Shown here: piece after piece, positions 1 to 9,582 of the stretch
How positions within the stretch are numbered: the stretch's first letter is position 1
Layout of the letters: each line of letters starts with the position of its first letter
Assembly: GCF_000026365.1 (NCBI RefSeq)
Contig: NC_012994.1
Span: forward strand, 62,001 to 126,000
Length of the DNA stretch: 64,000 nucleotides
Direction: 5' to 3'
DNA from: Zygosaccharomyces rouxii
Taxonomy: Eukaryota > Ascomycota > Saccharomycetes > Saccharomycetales > Saccharomycetaceae
Position numbers and translations under genes: made by a program
Notes under the pieces: model-generated
Told to the model about the DNA's origin: nothing
Database searches by the model: none
What the model saw: only the letters and a program-made list of their open reading frames with translations

Positions 1-12
1 CTGTGTCCGAAG

Positions 13-324
13 ATGTCCATTAGGGGCCTTTTAGTCGATGATCAATCCCGTTGTGAGCATTGGCATTTGCCACTGGACGTAATTGCTTTAAGGTTTAGGT
101 GTTGTGACGAGTACTATGCATGTTATTCTTGTCATCAACAATGTACTAACCACGAGGTAGAAAAGTACTCCTTAGAGAATTCTCAATCATCACCACTAAT
201 AATGTGTGGTATTTGTAAGTTACAGATGTCCTTTGAACAATATCGTCAATTGGAATGTCCCCGTTGTCATTCGCCTTTTAATCCCGGCTGCAAACTACAC
301 TACCATTTGTATTTTGATCCATAA
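13..324 (+). CDS. HOT13: Hot13, CHY zinc-finger protein of the mitochondrial intermembrane space
   Basis: 103-aa CHY-type zinc-finger protein; the S. cerevisiae protein is 116 aa. It keeps the family pattern: VDDQSRC-H-HLP near the N-terminus, a CC pair, CxxC (YSCHQQC), CGIC, CPRC and the C-terminal block NPGCKLHYHLYF. In yeast Hot13 removes zinc from small Tim proteins and helps the Mia40/Erv1 relay. The ATG used leaves 7 residues before VDDQ, close to the yeast protein, but the frame stays open to the window edge, so an upstream start cannot be excluded. It converges with AVO2, with only 9 bp between the stop codons. Confidence 0.9.
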   Translation: MSIRGLLVDDQSRCEHWHLPLDVIALRFRCCDEYYACYSCHQQCTNHEVEKYSLENSQSSPLIMCGICKLQMSFEQYRQLECPRCHSPFNPGCKLHYHLYFDP

Positions 325-333
325 TAATCAAGT

Positions 334-1560
334 CTAATCACTGTCATGACTTCTTAGCTTAGCTATTGGTATGTTTAGTAAAGATACTCGGCCTCTAATG
401 CCTTTTGGTGATGTAGGCGTGCTTTCTGATACCTCTTCACCATGGCCTGCTATTCGATTTTCATGGTTTTCTGTCATTAAATACTTGTTCACCAAATCAG
501 CTGTATTGCCATGACTATTGGTTAGAGTATGACTACCACTGCTCGTTCTACCGCCACTACCACTGCTACGTCGATTGTCTCTTTTGGAAGGTGAAATTTC
601 TGCTGATGATCTTGTCTGTTTATCCATAGAACTGTTTAATGTGTCTCTTCCCTGTAATGAACTGGAGGAATTGCTTAACGATGATTCCTTTGATGCAAAC
701 CTTGACGCTATATTACCCACTGGTGATTTAGAACTTGTTGCTAATGAAGGTCTACGACTAGTAGAAATCCTAGGTAGATGTGGGAATCCACTACCAATGG
801 CAGACCCTCCACTGCCGCCAGCCCCATTTTGTGAATATAGTGAATATGGCGAATTTAATGCCAGAATAGGTGAAGGTCCATCATCGAAAACAGCCCTTGA
901 ACTTTGTGTAGGTGTTCTGTAAGAACCAAAGTTAGGTTTAGTAACGTTTCCAGGCATTTGTGCTTCCTTTAACACTTTGGTATACAGTTTAGTCGTTTCA
1001 TATGTGGATGCAACGTCACTTGGCTTCCAACCTTTCTTATTTTTTACATGATCATCCACAATACCTCCTTGTAATATAAGCATCTTCATACAATTAATTG
1101 ATCCATACTCAAGGCAAACGTGCAGTGGGGTATCTCCATAATCATCCTTAATGGTTAAATTGGCACCAACGCCCATTAAAAGATTAAAACATTGAAAATA
1201 ATCGTGTTGACATGCAATGTGAACTGGTGTCTTGCCTTCATGACCTCTCCAATCGATAAGTTGCGGGAAGTATTGTAATAAAAGATGTGTCGTTTGTTCA
1301 TGACCATTCATCAATGAAAGATGTGCACACGTATTGCCCTTAAAAGTTGTATGCACTTCTTGCTTATCATGCCCACATTGAATCAAATATACACATACCA
1401 GGTATCTACCATAATATGATGCATAGTGTAGTGAACTCCAACCGTTTGTTGGATCTATATTGGTCAATAACTCTGGGAACCTCTTTAGCAGCCTTTTAAC
1501 TACAAGCAGATTACCTTCAATAATTGCATCTCTTAGTCTAACTGATGGATCTACCAGCAT
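334..1560 (-). CDS. AVO2: Avo2, ankyrin-repeat subunit of TOR complex 2
   Basis: 408 aa. Residues about 5-190 form four to five ankyrin repeats (GWSSLHYASYYGRY, GNTCAHLSLMNGHE, GKTPVHIACQHDYF, GDTPLHVCLEYGS). A low-complexity Ser/Gly-rich tail follows, ending in the conserved basic block RGRVSLLNIPIAKLR. Length and layout match yeast Avo2 (YMR068W), a non-essential TORC2 subunit at the plasma membrane. The start ATG gives the expected MLVDPSVRLRDAIIEGNLL N-terminus. It is divergent from UBX4 (YMR067C), as in S. cerevisiae. Confidence 0.94.
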   Translation of the reverse strand: MLVDPSVRLRDAIIEGNLLVVKRLLKRFPELLTNIDPTNGWSSLHYASYYGRYLVCVYLIQCGHDKQEVHTTFKGNTCAHLSLMNGHEQTTHLLLQYFPQLIDWRGHEGKTPVHIACQHDYFQCFNLLMGVGANLTIKDDYGDTPLHVCLEYGSINCMKMLILQGGIVDDHVKNKKGWKPSDVASTYETTKLYTKVLKEAQMPGNVTKPNFGSYRTPTQSSRAVFDDGPSPILALNSPYSLYSQNGAGGSGGSAIGSGFPHLPRISTSRRPSLATSSKSPVGNIASRFASKESSLSNSSSSLQGRDTLNSSMDKQTRSSAEISPSKRDNRRSSGSGGRTSSGSHTLTNSHGNTADLVNKYLMTENHENRIAGHGEEVSESTPTSPKGIRGRVSLLNIPIAKLRSHDSD

Positions 1561-1742
1561 ACTGGATACAATACAATCTTACTGGGGTGAGATGAGGTGG
1601 TTTAGCAGTGTATATCGGTAACATATCAAAGGTAAGGCGAAACCGAATCATCACTACAATTACAATGTACAACTAAAAAGTGCTACTTAAACACTAAGCT
1701 TTCGTCTTAGAAGTGTCGATAGGAGTAGTAGAAGACAACGTT

Positions 1743-2987
1743 ATGTCCACTGTTACAGTTAGCTACAATTTCAGTCAATTTCGAGTCAAAGTGACTCCTA
1801 GTATGGTGCTTAACGATGTACTGTCTCAAAGTCTTCAACACTTTAGATTATTACAAGAAGGTGGTAGTGGAAAATGGGGGCTTACCCACAACGACAAGCC
1901 TGTGGAATTGGATCTACCCTGGAGATTAATGAATCTACCTACTGGCGTCAAGTTAGAACTAAAACCCTTGAGTGATGATGGTGGCGATAAAATTATAAAA
2001 GTTAGGGTACAAGCGCCAGGTTATAGTGCTAAAGTGGAATCTGTTAGTATCAATGCAAACTTGAGAACATTTTTACAGCAACTGTCAGAAAGTGCTAATT
2101 GGCCCATTCAAGATCCTGGTGCTAAATTGCAGTTCTTCACCAAGACGATACCTATAAGCGAACTGAATGATCAAACATTGAAATCCTTGGGGATCATGGA
2201 ATCTCTGTCAATACGATTAATATTTCCATCTTCAACAACGACAGACGCTAGTGCAAGTATGCCAATACCAGCTGGAACAACTCCCGCAAGAGAACAAGAG
2301 GATACACACAGGAAAGTGGAATCGAGGAAAATCCACCAATTACATCAGGTTTCCGCATATATCCCCTCTGAAAAGACTATCGCATCTCAATTAAACATTC
2401 AAGAAGAGAATGATGATCCTGAATTGACAGTTGCACATGCAAGAAGGTACCAACAGATGGTTCTAAGACAGACTGGTGGGCTTGGTGGACCTATGGTTCC
2501 CAGAAGGATTAAGGAACAACAAGAGGCAGCAGCTGCTAGAAGGAAGTTGGTCGAAGAGTGTCTTGTTAGAGTTAGATTTCCAGATCGTACGCACATCGAA
2601 GTTGCTTTTAAAAATGACGATACCATGTCTACCATTTACCAGATCATTTCAAGCAGTCTTTTGAACGAACAACTGCAATTTAAACTCTATCAATCACATC
2701 CACATGTTGAGTTACCACCAAGCGATCAAAAATTGGTAGAAGATTTAGAATTCGGATCTAAAACTTTACTACTTTTCGAATCAAACGGCAAAGGCCCTTT
2801 CTTAAAGGGTAGCATTTTAAAGGATGCAAAGGATTTAGCAGATGCTGAGGACGTGAAGTTAGATAGATCTGATAAAGTCGAAACCAATGACCAGGCTGAG
2901 AAACAGGATTTAGAACCGGCCCAACCCGAACCCAAGAAGTCAACACCGGGCAAGTACCCAAAGTGGTTAAAATTGAGTAAAAAATAG
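1743..2987 (+). CDS. UBX4: Ubx4, UBX-domain Cdc48 cofactor
   Basis: 414 aa from the ATG at 1743; the frame is open about 30 nt further upstream, but only from a GTG. An N-terminal TUG-type ubiquitin-like domain (VTVSYNFSQFRVKV, then WRLMNLPTG) is followed by a linker and a C-terminal UBX domain starting near LVRVRFPDRTHIEV. The tail is acidic then basic. Length is close to yeast Ubx4 (416 aa), which binds Cdc48 and helps clear ubiquitylated ERAD substrates. It converges with SOV1 with 8 bp between the stops. Confidence 0.93.
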   Translation: MSTVTVSYNFSQFRVKVTPSMVLNDVLSQSLQHFRLLQEGGSGKWGLTHNDKPVELDLPWRLMNLPTGVKLELKPLSDDGGDKIIKVRVQAPGYSAKVESVSINANLRTFLQQLSESANWPIQDPGAKLQFFTKTIPISELNDQTLKSLGIMESLSIRLIFPSSTTTDASASMPIPAGTTPAREQEDTHRKVESRKIHQLHQVSAYIPSEKTIASQLNIQEENDDPELTVAHARRYQQMVLRQTGGLGGPMVPRRIKEQQEAAAARRKLVEECLVRVRFPDRTHIEVAFKNDDTMSTIYQIISSSLLNEQLQFKLYQSHPHVELPPSDQKLVEDLEFGSKTLLLFESNGKGPFLKGSILKDAKDLADAEDVKLDRSDKVETNDQAEKQDLEPAQPEPKKSTPGKYPKWLKLSKK

Positions 2988-2995
2988 AGTGTCTA

Positions 2996-5635
2996 TTATA
3001 AAATTTCACTATTTACACGGTTTATCAATTCCGAAAGATTGTCCTTTTCTATTTTCAATTCATTCATTGCTCCATAAACGTCATTGAATTGAATATCTTG
3101 AGGATTTTTAAATTTAAGCAACATTAATATTTGTGGAAGCAAATCATCAACACTATACTGGTGGTCCATTCGAGGGGTTAAAATCAATCCACGAAGCTTT
3201 AGTTCCTTGACTTTTGCCATCGCTTGTGCATTAGATTCCTCAACGCTTTTGCCGTCTGCTTGATGTTTCTTACTGATTACCACTAATAACTCCTTTTCAA
3301 GACCCTTTGTCACATACACAATGAATTGGGTTTCAAGGGGGAATCCATGTAATTCAGTCATCGTGCATAGTACTCCGGGAACGATTGCCCAGTCCCTGCT
3401 GCGCATTAGAGTTGTTAATATCATATAGTACATCTTAGTATCGGGTAACACATTGTCCAGTTGGATCATTGCAGTAAACAGGGTCCTTACTGGAAATTCA
3501 GGATGCACTCGGGTTCTCTTAATAATCTTGGCAACCTGGGTCTTCCAACCTGAATAATTAGATTTCTTCTCAACCCTTTCCAATTCCTTATTGAATATTT
3601 TGTAATATTTACCATAGGCTCTCCACATCTCCACATAAAGTGGCCTGGTTACATCTCTGCGATTATAGAATCTAGTATGGCCTGAATCTGTAACCAATTG
3701 CTTAACGAGTTTTTCTTTCATGACTTGATTTATAATTTCAAAACATTTATTAAAATTGTTGAAATCCCTGTAAAAGATCAAAAGTTTTGCAAGAAGCACG
3801 GAGTTATAAGGCACACCATGATTCTCCATCCTTTCCACAATTCTCTGAACTTTTTTCTCCAAATCACTGTGCATAGACTTTGGGAAACGATCCTTGGATA
3901 AAGTAAAATATTCCACAAAGACTGCATAGTGATGAGGCTGCACTTCTGGATAAAATTGTGCTCCTTCCAACTCTGGGGAATTCCTAGATTTCAACAAAGC
4001 CTCCTCCATCTTGAATAATAGGAAAAATGCTTCCTTTTCCTTTCCTGTAGCCAGAAGAATTTTTAACAATGCATGGAATTTCTTTGATGGTGACAAATCC
4101 TCATCAGCGGTTGCCCTTTTCCTCACAAAATCCTCCATTACTTTGGTCAGCTCGGGAAAAGATGCCAGGGATGCAACGTTGTTGAACAATAGTTCTTGAC
4201 TAAAACTGATATCTATATCATGCTCCTTTCTCACTTCATCAAACGATTTTTGTAGTTCATCTAACTTTTCTTGCACTGTAGTAGGATTTAAATGAGGGCC
4301 CAAGGAGTTTCTCAACTGCTCAAAACTTTGCAGCAGATTGAACTTCAATTGAACGATGAGGAATCTGTAATTTTCATCTGTGATACCGTCTGTCTCTAAG
4401 TATTTCGCCACCAATTTCATTGCAGTATGAATGTTCTTCCTGAAAAGATGATATTCAATCAATGTAATAAAATCATAATCACTTGGGGGTGTCATTTCAT
4501 TTAAAAATTCATCAGCTTGATCCTCTGTGGTAAAATTAATCATCTGCTTACCATCATTACCAGGAGCTTCATCAAATCTTTTACATCCGTAAACTGAAAC
4601 CATTTCTAAGAACCTGTCGGTAAGTCTATTAGCACTTTTGATATCACCTATGAGCAATTTACGCCTCACCGCTAATCTGAGAACTTGTGTGGAAACATAA
4701 GGATACATTCCAAACCGAAGATCAGTAGCTATGAATAATTTATCAAATTTATTCAAATAATTTGCTCTCAAAGCCACCATCATACCTAGTTCGTACCACC
4801 ACCGTTCATCAACTTTGACTCTGTTACTTTCAAAGAGCTCGAAAGCTCTTTTATAAAACCCGTAGTTTACCAAGGAATCTATGTAGAATGATTCATTAAC
4901 CGGGTCCATTCTAACAGTCCCCAAGGAATACAACAGATTACCTGCTAAAAATATACCTCTTTTACGTCTTCCTTCAATGCCTATTAACTTAGCCAATTCG
5001 AATACCTGTACCAATTGTTCTAACGTAAGTACGCTTAGGCCTTGTGACTTTCTATCGTTAAGATCTGTAAGGATTTGGTAGACGAGATCCGTGTGGTTTA
5101 AATAGTTCTGACTATTTTCAGCAGAATCAAATAAATCAGAGAACACAGCATCTTCTAACTGTTCCGGAGTTTCAATCGGGAGATCTGATGGCTTATCCTT
5201 CACTTCTTTTGATTTCTTTAATTGATCTGGTCCCAATTGATTCAGCATTTTAATTTCAATTTCACACTCTTTCAACAGATAGTCAAATAAAATTTGCAAT
5301 CGTTCATTTGGTCCTAATGTATCCGTTTTCAATTCCTTACTCAGATTTGAGAGGTTCTTAGCGCTTTGCCTGACACCTGAATTCGCATGTTTTAGGTACT
5401 GTAATATTAATTCCTCCATATACTTGTTGGAGTTCCATTCCTCGAAACCCATCTTTTTCAAATTTTCCTCAGTTTCATGAGAGTCTTTGGCTTTGAGACT
5501 GATTTCACCTGCGTCTCGTAGTAATCCATTCTGTTGTAGAGCTGGAATGTGAGTTCCAGTGGGTAGTCTTCTTCGTCTGTAAAATCTTGCTTGAATACGT
5601 ACAACGTTTCTCAGGGTAGAAGTAAACCTAAACAT
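2996..5635 (-). CDS. SOV1: Sov1, mitochondrial pentatricopeptide-type protein
   Basis: 879 aa (about 900 in S. cerevisiae YMR066W). The N-terminus (MFRFTSTLRNVVRIQARFYRRRRLP) is a typical Arg-rich mitochondrial presequence with no acidic residues. The body is helical with degenerate PPR-like repeats. Sov1 is needed for respiration and for expression of mitochondrially encoded VAR1. Identification rests on length, presequence and position between UBX4 (YMR067C) and KAR5 (YMR065W); no catalytic motif exists to check. Confidence 0.88.
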   Translation of the reverse strand: MFRFTSTLRNVVRIQARFYRRRRLPTGTHIPALQQNGLLRDAGEISLKAKDSHETEENLKKMGFEEWNSNKYMEELILQYLKHANSGVRQSAKNLSNLSKELKTDTLGPNERLQILFDYLLKECEIEIKMLNQLGPDQLKKSKEVKDKPSDLPIETPEQLEDAVFSDLFDSAENSQNYLNHTDLVYQILTDLNDRKSQGLSVLTLEQLVQVFELAKLIGIEGRRKRGIFLAGNLLYSLGTVRMDPVNESFYIDSLVNYGFYKRAFELFESNRVKVDERWWYELGMMVALRANYLNKFDKLFIATDLRFGMYPYVSTQVLRLAVRRKLLIGDIKSANRLTDRFLEMVSVYGCKRFDEAPGNDGKQMINFTTEDQADEFLNEMTPPSDYDFITLIEYHLFRKNIHTAMKLVAKYLETDGITDENYRFLIVQLKFNLLQSFEQLRNSLGPHLNPTTVQEKLDELQKSFDEVRKEHDIDISFSQELLFNNVASLASFPELTKVMEDFVRKRATADEDLSPSKKFHALLKILLATGKEKEAFFLLFKMEEALLKSRNSPELEGAQFYPEVQPHHYAVFVEYFTLSKDRFPKSMHSDLEKKVQRIVERMENHGVPYNSVLLAKLLIFYRDFNNFNKCFEIINQVMKEKLVKQLVTDSGHTRFYNRRDVTRPLYVEMWRAYGKYYKIFNKELERVEKKSNYSGWKTQVAKIIKRTRVHPEFPVRTLFTAMIQLDNVLPDTKMYYMILTTLMRSRDWAIVPGVLCTMTELHGFPLETQFIVYVTKGLEKELLVVISKKHQADGKSVEESNAQAMAKVKELKLRGLILTPRMDHQYSVDDLLPQILMLLKFKNPQDIQFNDVYGAMNELKIEKDNLSELINRVNSEIL

Positions 5636-5850
5636 CCGAAAAGATTGGCTACAACACTCTATGAAGGATATATTATCCTATATTTTGTGATTCTTTGTGC
5701 TGTTGAAACTTTTGAACTTAGCCCGATGACCTTTTGGAAGCGATGAGCTAGCGTAAATCATCTAACGGAAAAATGGTTAACTATACACACATATATTATA
5801 TACTATATTACACAGGGTATAAGTTTTATTTTGAATCTATACCTTAGTTA

Positions 5851-7179
5851 TTATTTCTTCTTACCACTTTTCAGCCTTCCTTCGAATCCAGCTCTTTTCA
5901 CCATAGTTGAATTACCCTTATAAGCACTCTTCATCTTTTGCTGTTTAGACCTTTTCACACCTTTGTTCTGCTTTCTAATCTTCAAATTTTCTTCTCTTCT
6001 CTTTTGCTTGTCGGCCTTTGACGTCGTTACTGCTAATTTACGATCTCTCCACTCTTGTTCTGAACGTCTTTTCTTTGCCTCTTTACGCTTTAAAGCCTTA
6101 CGAAGTAATTTCTCATCATCCTTTAACTTTATACCTTCAGCTTGCAACATGGCACGTTGCCATTTTTCCTTTTCCTTAGCATTTATTTGATCCATTTCTT
6201 CTTTAGATTCTAATTTAGCTTTCTTGGCTTCTAAAAGTTTTAAATGTGCCCTGATATCGTTTTTAGCAGGTCCTTTCTTCTTTGGTCCCCTCTTCAGATG
6301 CTGTAAGTTTGAAGTTATCTTATTACCATCATCAAATTCAATATTTTGATACATAATGTCATTAGCATCCACTTCAATTTTCGCTTTTTTAGTAGGTGGT
6401 TGAGTCTCGATATCACTATCATCTTCATCAGATTCACTTTCATCACCACTTTTATTATTCTGCTGCTTTTGAGAATCGTTTTTCTGTTTCCTAAGATCCA
6501 ATCTCTGTTTTCTTTCTTCAATAATCGCCTCTCTTGAACTAGGTGCACCTCTAACCCTTGTACCAGGAGCTCTACGTCTTTCCTTCATATCTTGAATCTT
6601 GGCTTGCAATTTTGACCGCAGAGCTTCTAGATTGGGCTTATTCTGAGACTTTTGAGATTCCTTATTTTCTTGTTCAACAGACCCTTCTTTATGTTCCTCC
6701 TCAGATTCTTCTTCTACAGCAGGAGACTTCTCTGGCTCTTCTGGCTCTTCTTGGTGCTCTTCCTCTTCCTCTTCCTCCTCATCCTCCTTCAAATTGATTT
6801 CATTACCTTCATCATCGAATACAACATCAATATCCTCAGTACCATCAATTTCTTCGGAAGGTTCGTCCTCCTTAACCTCTTGTTCCCGTTCCTTCTCTTC
6901 GTCCTTCAACTTCTTCAATTTTTCACCTGGTAACACCACAGGTTTTGCATCTTTTTCCCTTTCTTTCATTACTTCCAAAGTACTCAGAGAGTTTTCACCC
7001 TGCTGTTCAGGATCTAATTTCTTCTGTTTATCCTCCTTAGACTGCGTCTTACTCTTCTTCTTAGCCTTCCATTGCTCCTGTGTCTGGTCATCGTAGTAGT
7101 ACTTAGCTGGAATTAGCGAAAGCAAACCTTCGAAAGCATTCGAATTCGACCGCAGCCTCTCTTCGAGCAAATTAGCCAT
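5851..7179 (-). CDS. RRP14: Rrp14, SURF6-family ribosome biogenesis factor
   Basis: 442 aa from the ATG at 7179; four more in-frame codons upstream start only with TTG. The N-terminus LEERLRSNSNAFEGLLSLIPAKYYYD is the conserved Rrp14 start. A long acidic stretch (about residues 90-170, E/D-rich) is followed by a very basic C-terminal SURF6 domain (KAKLESKEEMDQINAKEKEKWQRA... and a Lys-rich end). Rrp14 is nucleolar, acts in 60S and 40S assembly and affects cell polarity. Its promoter has a PAC array and an RRPE. Confidence 0.94.
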   Translation of the reverse strand: MANLLEERLRSNSNAFEGLLSLIPAKYYYDDQTQEQWKAKKKSKTQSKEDKQKKLDPEQQGENSLSTLEVMKEREKDAKPVVLPGEKLKKLKDEEKEREQEVKEDEPSEEIDGTEDIDVVFDDEGNEINLKEDEEEEEEEEHQEEPEEPEKSPAVEEESEEEHKEGSVEQENKESQKSQNKPNLEALRSKLQAKIQDMKERRRAPGTRVRGAPSSREAIIEERKQRLDLRKQKNDSQKQQNNKSGDESESDEDDSDIETQPPTKKAKIEVDANDIMYQNIEFDDGNKITSNLQHLKRGPKKKGPAKNDIRAHLKLLEAKKAKLESKEEMDQINAKEKEKWQRAMLQAEGIKLKDDEKLLRKALKRKEAKKRRSEQEWRDRKLAVTTSKADKQKRREENLKIRKQNKGVKRSKQQKMKSAYKGNSTMVKRAGFEGRLKSGKKK

Positions 7180-7268
7180 CGTAGGATTCAAATAAACCTT
7201 TAACGTGGTAAATGAACGGGCGAATCGACGTATATTACCTATTGATACTTCTTATTACTATACAGCTA

Positions 7269-7310
7269 CTCATCTCATCTCATCTCATCTCATCGCCTGC
7301 AAAATTTTTC
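7269..7310 (-). promoter_or_regulatory. PAC array plus RRPE in the RRP14 promoter
   Basis: Read on the minus strand, GCGATGAG is followed by four further tandem GATGAG units (7269-7296), with an RRPE core GAAAAATTTT at 7301-7310. They lie 90-130 bp upstream of the RRP14 ATG. PAC (Dot6/Tod6) and RRPE (Stb3) are the standard motif pair of yeast ribosome-biogenesis genes. Confidence 0.8.
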
Positions 7311-7805
7311 AGATGAAAGGCCGGGTAATATGTTTTATTGGGGGCATAAAACGCGATTTCGCCGCCGAGATCAAGATCATCTAAAATTTACGAATCACTC
7401 GTGAGAAGCCAAAGAAGCTCCAATACAAGGTGAAAGGGTTCATTGAGAACCTTATATGACTGGAGGAAAGTTGTTATATGGATATTGAATGCTTTCATGA
7501 ATTTTTCCCGCGTTTTCTACGTGTTTCACTTCGGCGGCTAATTTTCCCAGGTCATAAAGTTGTTTGGTGGTTAAGTAAAAATTTGATACTCTGAGATCCA
7601 ATTAATAGTTCAAGTGCTCTATTCACCCTTACATGTGGAGCATCGTCTGTTGTGAGTTTATGTGAACTGGAAGTATACCGAAAGGTCTCATAATATAAAG
7701 AATGCCAACAACCTTAACGAAGCTTGTCTGTTTCTTTTACTTCTTCATGAAGACCTAACCCGAACGGCATCATTTGGTGAAAAAAATGTTCCCCGGGTAA
7801 CGAAA

Positions 7806-7858
7806 GCGATGAGCATCGGTTGTTGCTAAAATTTTATTATAAAGATGAAAAATTTTCA
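7806..7858 (+). promoter_or_regulatory. PAC and RRPE in the TEF4 promoter
   Basis: GCGATGAG at 7806-7813 and TGAAAAATTTTCA at 7846-7858, 65-115 bp upstream of the TEF4 start. The same pair occurs at RRP14, DHR2 and PRP43, so this translation factor probably shares growth-rate control with them. Confidence 0.7.
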
Positions 7859-7921
7859 GTGTAATGAGGTTCGAACTTTTCTTCCTTTCTCTCAGAAGGT
7901 TTTCTAGACCATCGCTGCTCA

Positions 7922-9353
7922 ATGTCTTCCACTCTTTACATCATTGAAAAATCTCCAAGAGGCCAGCTCGTCTCAGATCTGGTAAAGTATTTGAATCTTG
8001 ACGTTAAGATCGTCACTGATAGAGAATCAGATTCAACTTTTAAGAAAAACTTTCCATTAGGAAAGATTCCTGCATTCCTTGGCAAAAATGGTTTCAAATT
8101 AACTGAAACCATCGCTGTCATCTATTACCGTATGTTACTTTATGCCTTCCATTTTATTTTTTTTCTTTATGTTGCTAATTGTATGATGAGAAACCTTTTA
8201 TCAATATACAGTTATCCCTGTCTGAATGACAAATATGTCGAGATTTATTATACTCTGATCAACTAGCTTCATAAAGAAATATGAATCCGTTATGAACTTT
8301 TACTAACAAACAATTCTAGTTGTCACCTTGACCAATGACGAAAAAATTCAAAATCAACTAGCCGGTTCCACTGCTGAAGAAAAGGCTAGCATCTTGAAAT
8401 GGGTTTCATTTGCCAACTCTGATGCTGCTAGAGCAGCTGCTTCAGCTGTCTTTTTACTAGTTGGTCTAAAACCTTTCAACAAGAAGGAATTAGATACTTC
8501 TTTGGAAGCTCTAGAACAGTATGCTCAGGCTTTTGAACAAAGACTTTCGGAATACACTTACTTGGCTACTGAAAATGTCACTCTTGCTGATATCGTGTCT
8601 TATTACATCTGGGCCTTTTCATTCTCATCTGCTCTTGGCGCTGATTTCAGAAAGAAGCACCCTCAATTGACAAGATGGTTCAACACCATTGGTGCTCACC
8701 CAAGCGTGCAATTTTCTCACAAGGGTTTCAAACCTGTGGAAAAGGCTCTTGAGCCACCTCAAGGTAAGAAGAAGGAGCAAAAGAAGGAACAAAAGAAGGA
8801 ACAACCAAAGCAAGAAGCCGCCCAAAAGGCTCCTGCTGCTCAACAACCAGCTCAAGAGAAGAAACCAAAACACCCATTGGAAGTATTGGGTAAGTCATCT
8901 TTCCCACTTGAAGACTGGAAGAGAAAGTACATGAATGAAGACACTAGGCCAAGTTCATTGCCATGGTTCTGGGAAAACTACAACCCTGAAGAATGGTCTC
9001 TTTGGAAGGTTGAATACAAATATAACGATGAATTGACTTTGACTTTTATGTCCAACAATTTGATCGGTGGTTTCTTCACCAGATTATTTGCATCCGTTAA
9101 ATACATGTTCGGTTGTTTGGTTGTTTACGGTGAAAACAACAACAACGGTATCATCGGTGCCATCATGGTTAGAGGCCAAGATTACGCAAAGGCCTTCGAT
9201 GTGGCTCCAGACTGGGAATCTTACAATTTCACCAAATTGGACGCTACTAAGCCAGAAGACAAGGCCTTCGTCGAAGACATGTGGGCTTGGGACAAGCCAG
9301 TTATCGTCAATGGTGAACCAAGAGAAATCTCTGACGGTAAAGTCTTGAAATGA
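7922..9353 (+). CDS. TEF4: Tef4, translation elongation factor eEF1B gamma (spliced: 7922-8129, 8320-9353)
   Basis: 413 aa after splicing (yeast Tef4: 412). Exon 1 (208 nt) ends in ...AVIYY plus one base; exon 2 restores L-VTLTNDEK. A GST-like N-terminal domain (residues 1 to about 215), a Lys/Gln/Pro linker and the conserved EF1G domain (KHPLEVLGKSSFPLEDWKRK through DGKVLK) are all present. eEF1B gamma anchors the eEF1A guanine-nucleotide exchange complex. Both TEF4 and its paralogue TEF3/CAM1 exist in yeast; position between RRP14 and VMA5, the intron and its snoRNA identify TEF4. Codon use is of the highly expressed type. Confidence 0.96.
8130..8319 (+). other. TEF4 spliceosomal intron
   Basis: 190 nt. 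Donor GTATGT at 8130, branch site TACTAAC at 8301-8307, acceptor TTCTAG ending at 8319. It interrupts codon 70 after its first base. It is shorter than the S. cerevisiae TEF4 intron (about 326 nt), and about half of it is the embedded snoRNA. Confidence 0.95.
8174..8267 (+). ncRNA. SNR38: snR38, C/D box snoRNA in the TEF4 intron
   Basis: C box ATGATGA at 8183-8189, D' box CTGA at 8222-8225, D box CTGA at 8255-8258. A terminal stem GCTAATTG (8174-8181) pairs with CAACTAGC (8260-8267) at 7 of 8 positions. Directly upstream of D' is the guide CAGTTATCCCTGT (8209-8221), exactly complementary to the universally conserved 25S rRNA segment ACAGGGATAACTG in the peptidyl-transferase centre. That is where yeast snR38, also hosted in the TEF4 intron, directs 2'-O-methylation of a G. 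The length of about 94 nt agrees. Box C' is not clear. Confidence 0.9.
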
Positions 9354-9582
9354 TTGAAATGTATACTAATTATTGTTTAGTGTTTAATACTATTAGTACC
9401 TGTACTGATAACTCGATTTTATACTCCTCGTGTCGGATGACACAGGGGACAGATGTGAAGGTCTACATGGGCTGCTCTTGTTAAACAACAACGCTTACAG
9501 ATCGAAGTAGTTGAGGTTAACGATTCAATCGGTTGTCAAGGGGCTTCCGTTGTTGATTTAGAACTGCTCTGCTTTACTAGAA

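Larger units (their letters stand above)
7180..7921. other. Divergent intergenic region RRP14/TEF4
   Basis: 742 bp without a convincing ORF. It holds the RRP14 PAC/RRPE pair near its left end and a TEF4 PAC/RRPE pair near its right end; the stretch between them shows nothing I recognise. Confidence 0.7.

Noticed and set aside
5740..5747. PAC motif GCGATGAG upstream of SOV1
   Set aside because: No RRPE partner and SOV1 is a mitochondrial gene; one such 8-mer can occur by chance.
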